DNA of 13,029 nt from JAABUE01 sp034431895 (GTDB lineage Bacteria; Chloroflexota; Anaerolineae; Anaerolineales; Villigracilaceae): NCBI GenBank assembly GCA_034431895.1, contig DAOUCM010000315.1:1-13029 (forward strand), given 5' to 3'. The translations under genes were made by a program, and so were the position numbers. The notes below the pieces were generated by a model. It did not search any database and had not been told where the DNA came from. It worked only from the letters and a program-made list of their open reading frames with translations. Below, one piece after another: positions 7,017 to 13,029 of this stretch (positions within the stretch are counted from its first letter, which is position 1; each line of letters begins with the position of its first letter).

Positions 7017-7066
7017 GTAGCGCGGGATTTATTTCGCAACCCAATGCGGCATGAATGCCGCGCTAC
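7017..7066. repeat. GTAGCGCGG palindromic repeat
   Basis: The outer arms GTAGCGCGG (7017-7025) and CCGCGCTAC (7058-7066) are perfectly complementary. A second hairpin, GCGGCA-TGAA-TGCCGC (7046-7061), can form inside and competes with it. The part TGCGGC...GCCGCGCTAC recurs at 10868-10888 in the window, marking this as a dispersed extragenic palindrome. Confidence 0.65.
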
Positions 7067-7234
7067 AAAATCTTTACGGATGACTCTCATCGCCATTTTC
7101 GCCTTTTTCGCGTAATTCGCGTTGGTTCGACGCATGGCGGATGAGGTTCGGAATCGCCAGCCGTCAAGAGGCGTGTGTCTACGTACTTCACCAACAGAAT
7201 CAACTTTTGAGTGCATGCTTGATTATAGTGCCCG

Positions 7235-7275
7235 CGCAAAGGATGTCGGCGGTGACGAGGGAAATCCACAGATTT
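7235..7275 (+). repeat. Intergenic repeat, copy B
   Basis: CGCAAAGGATGTCGGCGGTG followed by ACGAGGGAAATCCACAGATTT matches 146-185 at about 36 of 41 positions in the same orientation. The two copies bracket the FHA/kinase and ATPase-GDPD-GH3 genes. Confidence 0.6.
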
Positions 7276-7311
7276 CACAGATGCGTCCACGGCAAAAAGG
7301 TAAAAATCGAA

Positions 7312-7377
7312 CCACTGAGACACAGAGACGCCAAGTGTGATAAGGAAAGAAATCTATGTGACTCTGTGTCTTCGTGG
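7312..7377. repeat. ACACAGAG/CTCTGTGT inverted repeat
   Basis: The left arm CCACTGAGACACAGAGACGC (7312-7331) pairs with GTGACTCTGTGTCTTCGTGG (7358-7377) at about 16 of 20 positions, around a 26-base AT-rich loop. Repeats of this CACAGAGACACAGAG type are known from the intergenic DNA of many unrelated environmental bacteria. A similar right arm is visible at 41-57. Confidence 0.6.
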
Positions 7378-7405
7378 CGAAACTTCAAGGTTTTTGCAGT
7401 GGACT

Positions 7406-7440
7406 CACAGATTACACAGAAAAATCTGCGAGAATCTGCG
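7406..7440. repeat. CACAGATTACACAG/AATCTGCG inverted repeat
   Basis: CACAGATTACACAGA (7406-7420) is imperfectly complementary to TCTGCGAGAATCTGCG (7425-7440). The CACAGATT core also occurs at 7267-7274, so these short units are reiterated within the block. No coding content. Confidence 0.5.
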
Positions 7441-7535
7441 TCACAGCGTCCCCTTTGGGGATCTGCGGATGGTTCGACAACCTTTGTATGCACACCTTGA
7501 TTATAGCATGGCTATCAGCACATGACATTTTCGTT

Positions 7536-7541
7536 TATAAT
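7536..7541 (+). promoter_or_regulatory. TATAAT -10 box just before the glycosyltransferase start
   Basis: A consensus TATAAT ends only 8 nt before the ATG at 7550, and no ribosome binding site lies between. If used, transcription would start at or next to the ATG and give a leaderless mRNA. No clear -35 hexamer is seen at 16-18 bp. Confidence 0.5.
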
Positions 7542-7549
7542 CCCAATCT

Positions 7550-8233
7550 ATGAACCTATCCGTGATCATCCCCGTTTACAATGAAGTTGAAAGCATTCAG
7601 GAAATCGTCCGGCGCGTGCAAGCCACCCAACTGGCATGGGAAATTGTCATTGTGGATGATTGCTCCAAAGACGGCACCCGAGATTTGCTCAAGCAGATGG
7701 ACGGTAAAGGCAACGTCCGCGTTTTGCTGCATGAAGTGAACCAGGGCAAGGGGGCTGCGGTGCGCACCGGCTTGGCGGCTGCGCGCGGCGATATTCTTCT
7801 CATTCAGGATGCTGACCTGGAATATGACCCGCGCGATTACCCTTTGTTGCTCAAGCCGTTGGAAGAAGGTGTGGCAGATGTGGTCTATGGTTCGCGTTTT
7901 TTGGGCGGGCCGCGCCGTGTGGCCATGTTTTGGCACATGGTAGCCAATTACCTGCTGACCTTCATGACCAATATTCTCTACAACACCATCTTGAGCGATA
8001 TGGAGACCGGCTACAAAGTGTTTCGCCGTCAGGTCATCGAAGGGATGACCCTGCGGGCGCGGCGCTTCGATTTCGAACCGGAGTTCACTGCCAAAGTGCT
8101 AAAGCGGAATTACCGTATCTTCGAGGTACCTATCAGTTTCAATCCGCGCGATTACGCCCAGGGCAAGAAAATCAAACTCAAAGATGCTTTCGAGGCTGTC
8201 TGGACGCTGTTGAAATATCGCTTCGTGGATTAG
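7550..8233 (+). CDS. Family 2 glycosyltransferase, polyprenyl-phosphate mannose/glucose synthase-like
   Basis: This 227-residue GT-A fold enzyme should transfer a sugar from a nucleotide donor, probably to a polyprenyl phosphate at the inner membrane face. The N-terminus MNLSVIIPVYNE is the typical GT2 start. VDDCSKDGT (35-43) binds the nucleotide, NQGKGAAVRTG (64-74) follows, and DADLEYD (87-93) holds the DxD metal-binding motif. GSRF (114-117) and DMETGYKVFRR (150-160) match the dolichyl-phosphate mannose synthase (DPM1) subgroup, as does NPRDYAQGKKI (198-208). There is no C-terminal membrane helix, so it resembles soluble DPM1 forms. The start at 7550 follows a TATAAT box by 8 nt. It is the first gene of an operon with queA, which begins at the next base after its stop. 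The sugar and acceptor cannot be told from sequence. Confidence 0.9.
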   Translation: MNLSVIIPVYNEVESIQEIVRRVQATQLAWEIVIVDDCSKDGTRDLLKQMDGKGNVRVLLHEVNQGKGAAVRTGLAAARGDILLIQDADLEYDPRDYPLLLKPLEEGVADVVYGSRFLGGPRRVAMFWHMVANYLLTFMTNILYNTILSDMETGYKVFRRQVIEGMTLRARRFDFEPEFTAKVLKRNYRIFEVPISFNPRDYAQGKKIKLKDAFEAVWTLLKYRFVD

Positions 8234-9280
8234 ATGCGCCTCGCCGACTTCGACTATTTCCTGCCTCCCGAATGTATCGCTCAAACGCCTGTCGAGCCGC
8301 GTGACGCTTCGCGCCTGCTGATTCTCCATCGAGATAGCGGCGAACTGGAACACCGCTTCTTTCGGGACCTCAGCCTGCTCGCCTCTCAAGGGCGGAGTCT
8401 ACACCCCGGCGACTTGCTCGTTCTCAACCGCACCCGCGTCATTCCGGCGCGCCTCTACGCTCGCAAGCCGACCGGCGGTAAAGTGGAACTGTTGCTTCTT
8501 CGCCGCCGCGATGCGGTGACGTGGGAAGCGCTGGTCGGCGGGAAAGGGTTGGGGGCGGGCAAGCAGGTCCAAGTCCAGGGCGGACCCGGCGCGGAAATCC
8601 TGGAGGTGCTCGACGGCTCGCAGCGTCTCGTCCGTTTCAGTGAACCCATCGAGCCTTATTTCCCGACGGCGGGACATGTTCCCTTGCCGCCCTACATCCA
8701 CGAAAAACTGGCTGATGCCGAACGTTACCAGACCGTGTATGCCAGCGAATTAGGCTCTGCCGCTGCGCCCACTGCCGGGCTGCATTTCACTCCCCGCCTG
8801 TTGGACGAGTTGCAAGCGCAAGGGGTGAAGGTTGCCTATGTTACCCTGCATGTTGGCCTGGATACCTTTGCCCCCGTCACCGAAGATGATCCGCGCCGAC
8901 ATAAAATCCACACCGAATGGTGCGACCTGCCGTTGGAAACCGCCGAGGCCGTCAACCAAACCCGCCAGACGGGCAGGCGCGTGATTGCGGTTGGCACCAC
9001 TTCCGTCCGCGTCCTCGAAACTGCCGCCGGGCAGGCCCAAATCGAAAACCGCACATCCCCCATTCGTGCCTTTTCTGGCCCCACCTCCTTGTACATTCTC
9101 CCTGGTTATCGGTTCGACGTTGTGGACGCCATGATTACGAATTTTCATTTGCCCAAGTCTACGCTGTTGATGCTGGTCTGCGCCTTTGCCGGGCGCGAGA
9201 AAATCCTGGCCGCCTACGAGACCGCCATCCGCGAGGGCTACCGCTTCTACTCTTTTGGCGATGCAATGTTCATCTTGTAA
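8234..9280 (+). CDS. queA: S-adenosylmethionine:tRNA ribosyltransferase-isomerase
   Basis: QueA transfers and isomerises the ribosyl part of S-adenosylmethionine onto 7-aminomethyl-7-deazaguanine in tRNA, giving epoxyqueuosine at wobble position 34. This 348-residue protein has the family length and signatures: VLNRTRVIPARL (63-74), GHVPLPPYI (147-155), QTVYA (166-170), AAPTAGLHFT (177-186), VGTTSVRVLE (253-262), NFHLPKSTLLMLV (303-315) and YRFYSFGDAM (336-345). It is intact. The ATG directly abuts the TAG of the glycosyltransferase gene (TAGATG) with only a weak GTGGA upstream, so translation is probably coupled. The other queuosine genes are not in the window. Confidence 0.97.
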   Translation: MRLADFDYFLPPECIAQTPVEPRDASRLLILHRDSGELEHRFFRDLSLLASQGRSLHPGDLLVLNRTRVIPARLYARKPTGGKVELLLLRRRDAVTWEALVGGKGLGAGKQVQVQGGPGAEILEVLDGSQRLVRFSEPIEPYFPTAGHVPLPPYIHEKLADAERYQTVYASELGSAAAPTAGLHFTPRLLDELQAQGVKVAYVTLHVGLDTFAPVTEDDPRRHKIHTEWCDLPLETAEAVNQTRQTGRRVIAVGTTSVRVLETAAGQAQIENRTSPIRAFSGPTSLYILPGYRFDVVDAMITNFHLPKSTLLMLVCAFAGREKILAAYETAIREGYRFYSFGDAMFIL

Positions 9281-9295
9281 GGTCGAAAGGAAATC

Positions 9296-10261
9296 ATGGT
9301 CAATCGTCTCCATTTTGCCCATCTCCCCACGCCGGTAGAGGAATTGCCGCGCCTGTCTGCGCTCCTGGGCGGGCCGCGCCTGTTCGTCAAGCGCGATGAC
9401 CAAACCGGCCTGGCCTTTGGCGGCAACAAGACCCGCAAATTGGAATTCCTGGTGGCCGAGGCACAGGCGCAGGGCGCGCGCACGCTCCTCTCGGCCGGCG
9501 CAGTGCAATCCAATCACTGTCGTCAGACGGCGGCGGCTGCCGCGCGTTTTGGTTTCGATTGTATCCTTGTGCTGACCGGCGAGATGCCCTCCCAGTCTTC
9601 GGCCAATTACCTGCTGGATGGGTTGTTCGGCGCGCAGGTGGTGCATGTCCATGACCGCGCTGACCGAGAGCGCGTCTTGCAAGAGACGTTCGAGGCCGCA
9701 AAAACGGCTGGCCGCAGACCCTACCTGGTGCCGTATGGCGGTTCCAGTCCCACCGGTGCTTTGGGTTATGCCTTTGCCGTGCAGGAATTGATGGAGCAGG
9801 GTTTTCAGCCCGATTGGGTGGTCTTTGGCACCTCTTCTGGCGGCACGCACGCCGGCTTGACGCTGGGTGCGCGCTTGTTTGGACTCAAAGGACGCATTCT
9901 GGGCGTCAGCATTGATGAAAATGAAGCCTGGCTCAAGAGGCATGTTTCCGCGCTGGCTTCGCAGGCTTCGGAGTTGCTCGGTGAGCGCATCGAATTCACC
10001 CTCGAGGATGTCCAGGCCACAGATGCCTACTGCAAAGCCGGTTACGGTGTGTTGACGGAGGCGGAGCGCGAAGCGGTACATCTGTTCGCCAGGTACGAGG
10101 GCCTGTTGTTGGACCCGGTTTACACTGGGCGCGCGGCGGCCGGTTTGATAGACCTGGTTCGTAGGGGATTCTTCAGGAAAGAAGACACCGTTTTGTTCTG
10201 GCACACCGGAGGTCAGCCTGCGTTGTTTGCCGAACAATATGCGCCTTTTTTAGGGGATTGA
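9296..10261 (+). CDS. D-cysteine desulfhydrase-type PLP enzyme (ACC deaminase family)
   Basis: This 321-residue enzyme belongs to the PLP fold type II family of D-cysteine desulfhydrase and ACC deaminase. It probably degrades D-cysteine to pyruvate, H2S and ammonia. GGNKTRKLE (42-50) holds the PLP Schiff-base lysine (Lys45), QSNHCRQ (71-77) contains the catalytic-region Ser72, PYGGSSPTGALGY (146-158) is typical of desulfhydrases, and FGTSSGGTHAG (177-187) is the phosphate-binding loop. ACC deaminases have Glu in VYEGK and Leu in HLGG. Here both are Thr, in VYTGR (Thr277) and HTGG (Thr304), which favours desulfhydrase over ACC deaminase activity. AAAGGAAATC before the ATG gives a good ribosome site, 15 nt after queA. 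Its TGA stop overlaps the ribosome site of the next gene, so the two are probably co-translated. Confidence 0.88.
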   Translation: MVNRLHFAHLPTPVEELPRLSALLGGPRLFVKRDDQTGLAFGGNKTRKLEFLVAEAQAQGARTLLSAGAVQSNHCRQTAAAAARFGFDCILVLTGEMPSQSSANYLLDGLFGAQVVHVHDRADRERVLQETFEAAKTAGRRPYLVPYGGSSPTGALGYAFAVQELMEQGFQPDWVVFGTSSGGTHAGLTLGARLFGLKGRILGVSIDENEAWLKRHVSALASQASELLGERIEFTLEDVQATDAYCKAGYGVLTEAEREAVHLFARYEGLLLDPVYTGRAAAGLIDLVRRGFFRKEDTVLFWHTGGQPALFAEQYAPFLGD

Positions 10262-10274
10262 GGAGGAACAACTT

Positions 10275-10850
10275 ATGGAAGCCTGGATACCGTTTTTCCA
10301 GTCCTTGATTTGGCCGCTCTTTTTGGCGGTCTTCCTGATCGCCAACCGCAAGTGGGTCAAGGAAGTGGCAGAGATCATCAAGGAGCGCATCCGCAAGGGC
10401 AGCGGCTTCAAGACGCCGGTCTTCGAGTTATTAGACGGCGTCGCTCCCAAGATGGAAGTCGAAAGCCCCAATCTGCAGGAAGTTTTCGAGAAAATCGCTC
10501 ACGAAACGAGGGAAGCATCCTTCCTCGACCCGTCTTTGTTGCTGGAAGCCGCCAACAGCCTGTATCTGGTGCATACCGCTGAGCAAACCGCCAATCAAGA
10601 CAGCCTGGGCCGGACGTATTACCTGGTGCGCGTTCAGTTGGCGGCTGCCGTCAGCAATTTGCTGGATAATGTAGAGCGGGTCGTTTATCACTTGCACCCC
10701 ACGTTTCCCAATCCTGAGCGGGAAGTCACCAACCGCGATAATCAATTCGAACTCACCCTGCAAGCCTGGGGACAGTTCACCCTGCGCGCGGATGTCTACC
10801 TGAGAGGCTCTGCCAAGCCGATTCCCCTCACGCGCTATTTGAACTTCTAA
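10275..10850 (+). CDS. Membrane-anchored pYEATS domain protein
   Basis: This 191-residue protein starts with one hydrophobic helix (about 6-24), followed by a basic, helical stretch (25-42) and a variable region. The C-terminal part (about 112-191) resembles the prokaryotic YEATS (pYEATS) domain: VVYHLHPTFPNPEREV (136-151), then NRDNQFELTLQAWGQF (153-168) and ending RYLNF. This beta-sandwich is related to eukaryotic YEATS acyl-lysine readers, and bacterial versions have been predicted by comparative genomics to act in signalling or conflict systems. With the N-terminal helix inserted, the following basic residues suggest a cytoplasmic domain. AGGAGG lies 8 nt before the ATG. It is the last gene of the operon, 13 nt after the desulfhydrase. 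The pYEATS assignment is from remembered motif pattern, not a search. Partner and ligand are unknown. Confidence 0.7.
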   Translation: MEAWIPFFQSLIWPLFLAVFLIANRKWVKEVAEIIKERIRKGSGFKTPVFELLDGVAPKMEVESPNLQEVFEKIAHETREASFLDPSLLLEAANSLYLVHTAEQTANQDSLGRTYYLVRVQLAAAVSNLLDNVERVVYHLHPTFPNPEREVTNRDNQFELTLQAWGQFTLRADVYLRGSAKPIPLTRYLNF

Positions 10851-10867
10851 GGTAACGCCAGTTTGGT

Positions 10868-10888
10868 TGCGGCTAGAGGCCGCGCTAC
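10868..10888. repeat. Short GCGGC palindromic repeat in convergent gap
   Basis: TGCGGCTAGAGGCCGCGCTAC contains a GCGGC/GCCGC hairpin and shares its TGCGGC and GCCGCGCTAC ends with the repeat at 7045-7066. It lies between two convergent genes, and its GTAGCGC end provides the TAG stop codon of pheA. There is no T run, so it is not a typical intrinsic terminator, but a hairpin here could still protect both 3' ends. Confidence 0.6.
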
Positions 10889-11709
10889 GTTCCCTGCGGT
10901 TGGAAACGCCGATACGAGCCTAACACCCGCAGCATAGGGGCATATTCGCCCAGGTGGTCGAGCGCCCGTTTGACGTGTTCCTGCGCGATAGACCCGAGGA
11001 AGTCAATGTAGAACAGGTATTCCCAGGGCCTACCGGCCAGTGGACGCGACTCGATCTTGGTCAAGTCAATGTCTCGCAGGGCAAATACGCTCAAGGCTTT
11101 GAACAGCGCCCCTGGCTGATTCTTGAGCGTGAAGACAATCGAGGTCTTGGCGTCCTCGCCTGCCTGGGCGGCTTGCGGCTCGATGACCAGGAAGCGGGTG
11201 TAATTCTCTACGTTGTCCTCGATGCCTTCTTGCAGGATCCTCATTCCATAAATCTCCGCTGCGCGCCGTGAAGCAATGGCAGCAGTGGTTCGATCGCCAG
11301 AAGCCCGCAGCAGTTTCACGCTCCCCGCTGTGTCGTAGGCCGGCTCGCTCTTGACGCCCAGTTTGCGCAGAAAGCCCGTGCACTGCCCCAACGCCTGCGG
11401 ATGGCTGATGACGCGCTGGATGTCCTCGACTTCGACGCCGGGAAAGCCAATCAAACAATGCTGCACGCGCAGCAAATACTCCCCCGTGATGAAAAGATTG
11501 TGCCGCAGCAACAGGTCATAATTTTGGTGGATGCTGCCCGCCAGCGAATTTTCGATGGGAATCAAACCGGCCTGACAATCGCCCGAAGTTACAGCCTCGA
11601 AGACCGCTTCGAACGTCTCGTGCGGCATCATCTCTGGCGTATCGAAATACCCGTGACCTGCTTCCTCGCTATAGGCCCCAGCCTCACCTTGAAAGGCGAC
11701 TCTCACCAT
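10885..11709 (-). CDS. pheA: Prephenate dehydratase
   Basis: This 274-residue monofunctional enzyme converts prephenate to phenylpyruvate, the next-to-last step of phenylalanine synthesis. The catalytic part (about 1-180) has VAFQGEAGAYSEEA (4-17), IPIENSLAGSI (50-60), ISHPQALGQC (101-110), YDTAGSV (125-131) and NYTRFLVI (169-176). The TRF motif is essential in this family. An ACT regulatory domain (about 188-265) follows, with PGALFKAL (199-206) and KIESRPL (218-224), the motifs linked to phenylalanine feedback inhibition. No chorismate mutase domain is fused. AGGAGGTGA lies directly before the ATG, with a 3-base spacer after GGAGG. It begins 15 nt after the aminotransferase gene, so the two form a phenylalanine operon. 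The stop codon lies in a palindromic repeat. Confidence 0.96.
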   Translation of the reverse strand: MVRVAFQGEAGAYSEEAGHGYFDTPEMMPHETFEAVFEAVTSGDCQAGLIPIENSLAGSIHQNYDLLLRHNLFITGEYLLRVQHCLIGFPGVEVEDIQRVISHPQALGQCTGFLRKLGVKSEPAYDTAGSVKLLRASGDRTTAAIASRRAAEIYGMRILQEGIEDNVENYTRFLVIEPQAAQAGEDAKTSIVFTLKNQPGALFKALSVFALRDIDLTKIESRPLAGRPWEYLFYIDFLGSIAQEHVKRALDHLGEYAPMLRVLGSYRRFQPQGT

Positions 11710-11724
11710 TCACCTCCTGGCTTT

Positions 11725-12981
11725 TCATTTGAGTCTTTGTTCTTCGTTCACGTCCAATTTGACCGCCTCGCGCCCCCGACGGTTGGCCTGTGCGCCGCAT
11801 CCTGGCAACTCTTCTGCCCATTCCATGATTTTCTTGAAACCGGCTTGCACGTCCGCGTCGGAGGCGGCAATGGTCATGCGCACGAAGCCTTCGCCTTGCT
11901 GCCCAAAAGCCGAGCCTGGCACCAGCCCGACACCGGTTTCTTCCAGGATGCGCTCGCAGAGGGTCAGGGAGGGCAGCCCAAGCGAGCGAAAATCGAGGAA
12001 GAAATAGAACGCTCCCATAGGCGGCGAGACGCGCACCTTTTCACTTTCCATCTGCGCAGCCGTCCGCAGCACCCGGTCGCGCCGCCGTGCGTATTGCGCG
12101 CGCATATCGGCGGCGGCGGCCTGCACGCCGGCATCCGTAAGTGCAAAGGCGGCTGCTTTTTGAACGAAGGGCGCGACGCAGGTAATGGAGTTCTGCCCAG
12201 CCTTGAGCGCGTTCTCGATGACCCGCGCCGGCGCAGCCAGGTAACCCACCCGCCATCCGGTCATGGCGTAAGTTTTGGACAGGCTGTGTACCAGCAGCGT
12301 GCGCTCTTTGGCGCCGGGCAGCGCCCCCGCGCTGGTTGGCTTTTCGCCGTAGTACAGGTTCTCGTACACCTCATCGCTCACCACCCATAAATCATGCGCA
12401 GCGGCGAATTCCTGCAACCTGCCCAGGTAGGCGCGCTCGGGATAAGCGCCGGTGGGATTGGACGGGTAGTTCAACACGATGACCCGTGTCTGGGAGGTGA
12501 GCGCCTTTTCCCAGGCTTCGAAGGTGGGCAGAAAATGGTCTTCTGCATAAGCCGCGACGCGCTTCACCTTTCCGCGCAGCAGGATGACCATGTTGGCGTG
12601 CGTTGCCCAGGTGGGGTCGGGAATCAACACCTCGTCGCCCGGCTGGAGGATGGATTGCAAGGCCAGGTAATAGGCGTGGATGCCGCCATGCGTAACCAGG
12701 ATTTCAGACTGCGGGTCGTAATCCAGATCGTTGTCGCGGCGCAGTTTGAGGGCAGCCGCCAGCCTCAGGTCGGGTAAGCCGCGCGAGGGGGCATAATGCG
12801 TCAGGCCATCTTGCATGGCGCGCAGGGCAACCTCCAGCACCTGCGGCGGGGTGGGGAAGTCTGGGTCGCCTACGTGCAGGGGAATGACGCGGCCTCCGCT
12901 GGCGTTGATGGCCGCCACGCGATCGGCCATGGCCACGGTGGGCGATTGGCGCAGTTGTTCGAATTGTGAGTTGAGGTGCAT
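11725..12981 (-). CDS. Class I/II aminotransferase (aspartate/aromatic type)
   Basis: This 418-residue cytoplasmic PLP enzyme of fold type I transfers amino groups between an amino acid and a 2-oxo acid. Signatures (counted from the start used here) are HVGDPDFPTP near residue 41, HYAPSRGLPDLR (75-86), NYPSNPTGAYP near residue 165, SDEVYENLYYG near residue 195, and SLSKTYAMTGWRVGY around residue 235, which holds the PLP-binding lysine. A basic and polar tail of about 30 residues (RREAVKLDVNEEQRLK end) is longer than usual. The frame opens at 13014, but the ATG at 12981 is preferred because a TATACT box lies between them (12993-12998), and MHLNSQFEQL matches the usual N-terminus. It precedes pheA, so it may convert phenylpyruvate to phenylalanine. 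Its true substrate range (aspartate, aromatic or alanine) is not readable from sequence. Confidence 0.9.
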   Translation of the reverse strand: MHLNSQFEQLRQSPTVAMADRVAAINASGGRVIPLHVGDPDFPTPPQVLEVALRAMQDGLTHYAPSRGLPDLRLAAALKLRRDNDLDYDPQSEILVTHGGIHAYYLALQSILQPGDEVLIPDPTWATHANMVILLRGKVKRVAAYAEDHFLPTFEAWEKALTSQTRVIVLNYPSNPTGAYPERAYLGRLQEFAAAHDLWVVSDEVYENLYYGEKPTSAGALPGAKERTLLVHSLSKTYAMTGWRVGYLAAPARVIENALKAGQNSITCVAPFVQKAAAFALTDAGVQAAAADMRAQYARRRDRVLRTAAQMESEKVRVSPPMGAFYFFLDFRSLGLPSLTLCERILEETGVGLVPGSAFGQQGEGFVRMTIAASDADVQAGFKKIMEWAEELPGCGAQANRRGREAVKLDVNEEQRLK

Positions 12982-12992
12982 ACGTTTTTTAT

Positions 12993-12998
12993 AGTATA
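12993..12998 (-). promoter_or_regulatory. TATACT -10 box of the aminotransferase-pheA operon
   Basis: On the leftward strand TATACT ends 11 nt before the ATG at 12981. With a usual start point 6-8 nt after the box, the leader would be only a few bases, meaning a nearly leaderless mRNA. No ribosome site is seen between them. A -35 match (TTGGGC) exists only at a poor 21-bp spacing. Confidence 0.5.
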
Positions 12999-13029
12999 AC
13001 CGCTCGGGTTGCATTGTTCGCCCAAATTT

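Larger units (their letters stand above)
7201..7506. repeat. Composite repeat block bounded by 28-29 bp direct repeats
   Basis: CAACTTTTGAGTGCATGCTT followed by GATTATAG (7201-7228) recurs as 7478-7506 with about 23 of 29 positions matching and one gap. Between them lie a segment shared with the left edge of the window (7235-7275) and two imperfect inverted repeats (7312-7377 and 7406-7440). No open frame inside looks like a protein. It could be a non-autonomous element or several repeats nested together. Confidence 0.5.
6965..7549. other. 585-bp intergenic region rich in repeats
   Basis: No gene is supported here. The region separates the leftward ATPase operon from the rightward glycosyltransferase operon, so it must hold promoters for both. 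It contains an imperfect CCTC(T)CGAT/ATCGAGG hairpin (6993-7010), a GTAGCGCGG inverted repeat (7017-7066), TTCGC-rich runs (7095-7125), and a composite repeat block (7201-7506), listed separately. Most of it looks like decayed mobile or extragenic repeat DNA. Confidence 0.7.

Noticed and set aside
7122..7500. Short open frames in the repeat-rich intergenic region
   Set aside because: They run through palindromes and repeats on both strands, have no ribosome sites or conserved motifs, and change with the repeat structure.
7201..7506. CRISPR array
   Set aside because: Repeats are few, diverged and irregularly spaced, with nested inverted repeats and no cas genes.
8750..10237. A 495-codon open frame on the minus strand across queA and the desulfhydrase gene
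   Set aside because: It is antisense to two strongly recognised genes, has low-complexity Gly/Arg/Gln-rich content, no domain and no ribosome site. It is a by-product of GC-rich codon use.
11401..12390. A 329-codon plus-strand frame across pheA and the aminotransferase gene
   Set aside because: It is antisense to two well-supported enzymes and shows no family signature.

Overview
The window is a contiguous, GC-rich, gene-dense bacterial chromosome segment carrying ten protein-coding genes. No RNA gene, CRISPR array, transposase or phage gene is visible. The gene styles point to Chloroflexota, most likely an Anaerolineae-like lineage. These styles are a PASTA-less Ser/Thr kinase with a C-terminal membrane anchor, an FHA-winged-helix regulator, a GH3 enzyme with an Ig-like domain and C-terminal membrane helices, and a winged-helix AAA+ ATPase. 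The two highly A/T-type -10 boxes placed 8-11 nt before start codons also fit. This taxonomic guess is an inference from family resemblance; no marker gene settles it.

Left part (1-7549). After about 315 bases of non-coding, repeat-derived sequence comes a divergent signalling pair. An FHA plus PhoB/OmpR-type DNA-binding regulator reads leftwards, and a membrane-tethered Ser/Thr protein kinase reads rightwards. They share a 123-bp intergenic region with direct ATTTTGCA repeats and a TATAAT box. The kinase meets the next operon tail-to-tail, with an 11-bp overlap. That operon reads leftwards and is tightly packed: AAA+ ATPase, then glycerophosphodiester phosphodiesterase (TGATG stop/start overlap), then a secreted, membrane-anchored GH3 protein (1-nt gap, probable GTG start). 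Kinase and FHA regulator look like a phospho-signalling pair. The GH3/GDPD/ATPase set looks like an envelope or lipid turnover unit, though the ATPase role is unknown.

A 585-bp non-coding stretch (6965-7549) is filled with palindromic and direct repeats of a kind common in the intergenic DNA of environmental bacteria. One 40-bp part recurs near the left edge of the window. Thus the signalling/GH3 module is bracketed by direct copies.

Right part (7550-13029). A rightward operon holds a family 2 glycosyltransferase, queA (queuosine tRNA modification), a D-cysteine desulfhydrase-type PLP enzyme, and a small membrane protein ending in what looks like a prokaryotic YEATS (pYEATS) domain. It converges on a leftward pair, an aminotransferase followed by pheA (prephenate dehydratase). 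These two can make phenylalanine from prephenate in two steps. A short palindromic repeat sits in the convergent gap and supplies the pheA stop codon.

The most interesting items are the kinase/FHA-winged-helix pair with its possible operator, the GH3 protein that keeps the nucleophile but lacks the NagZ-type acid/base His, and the membrane-anchored pYEATS protein.
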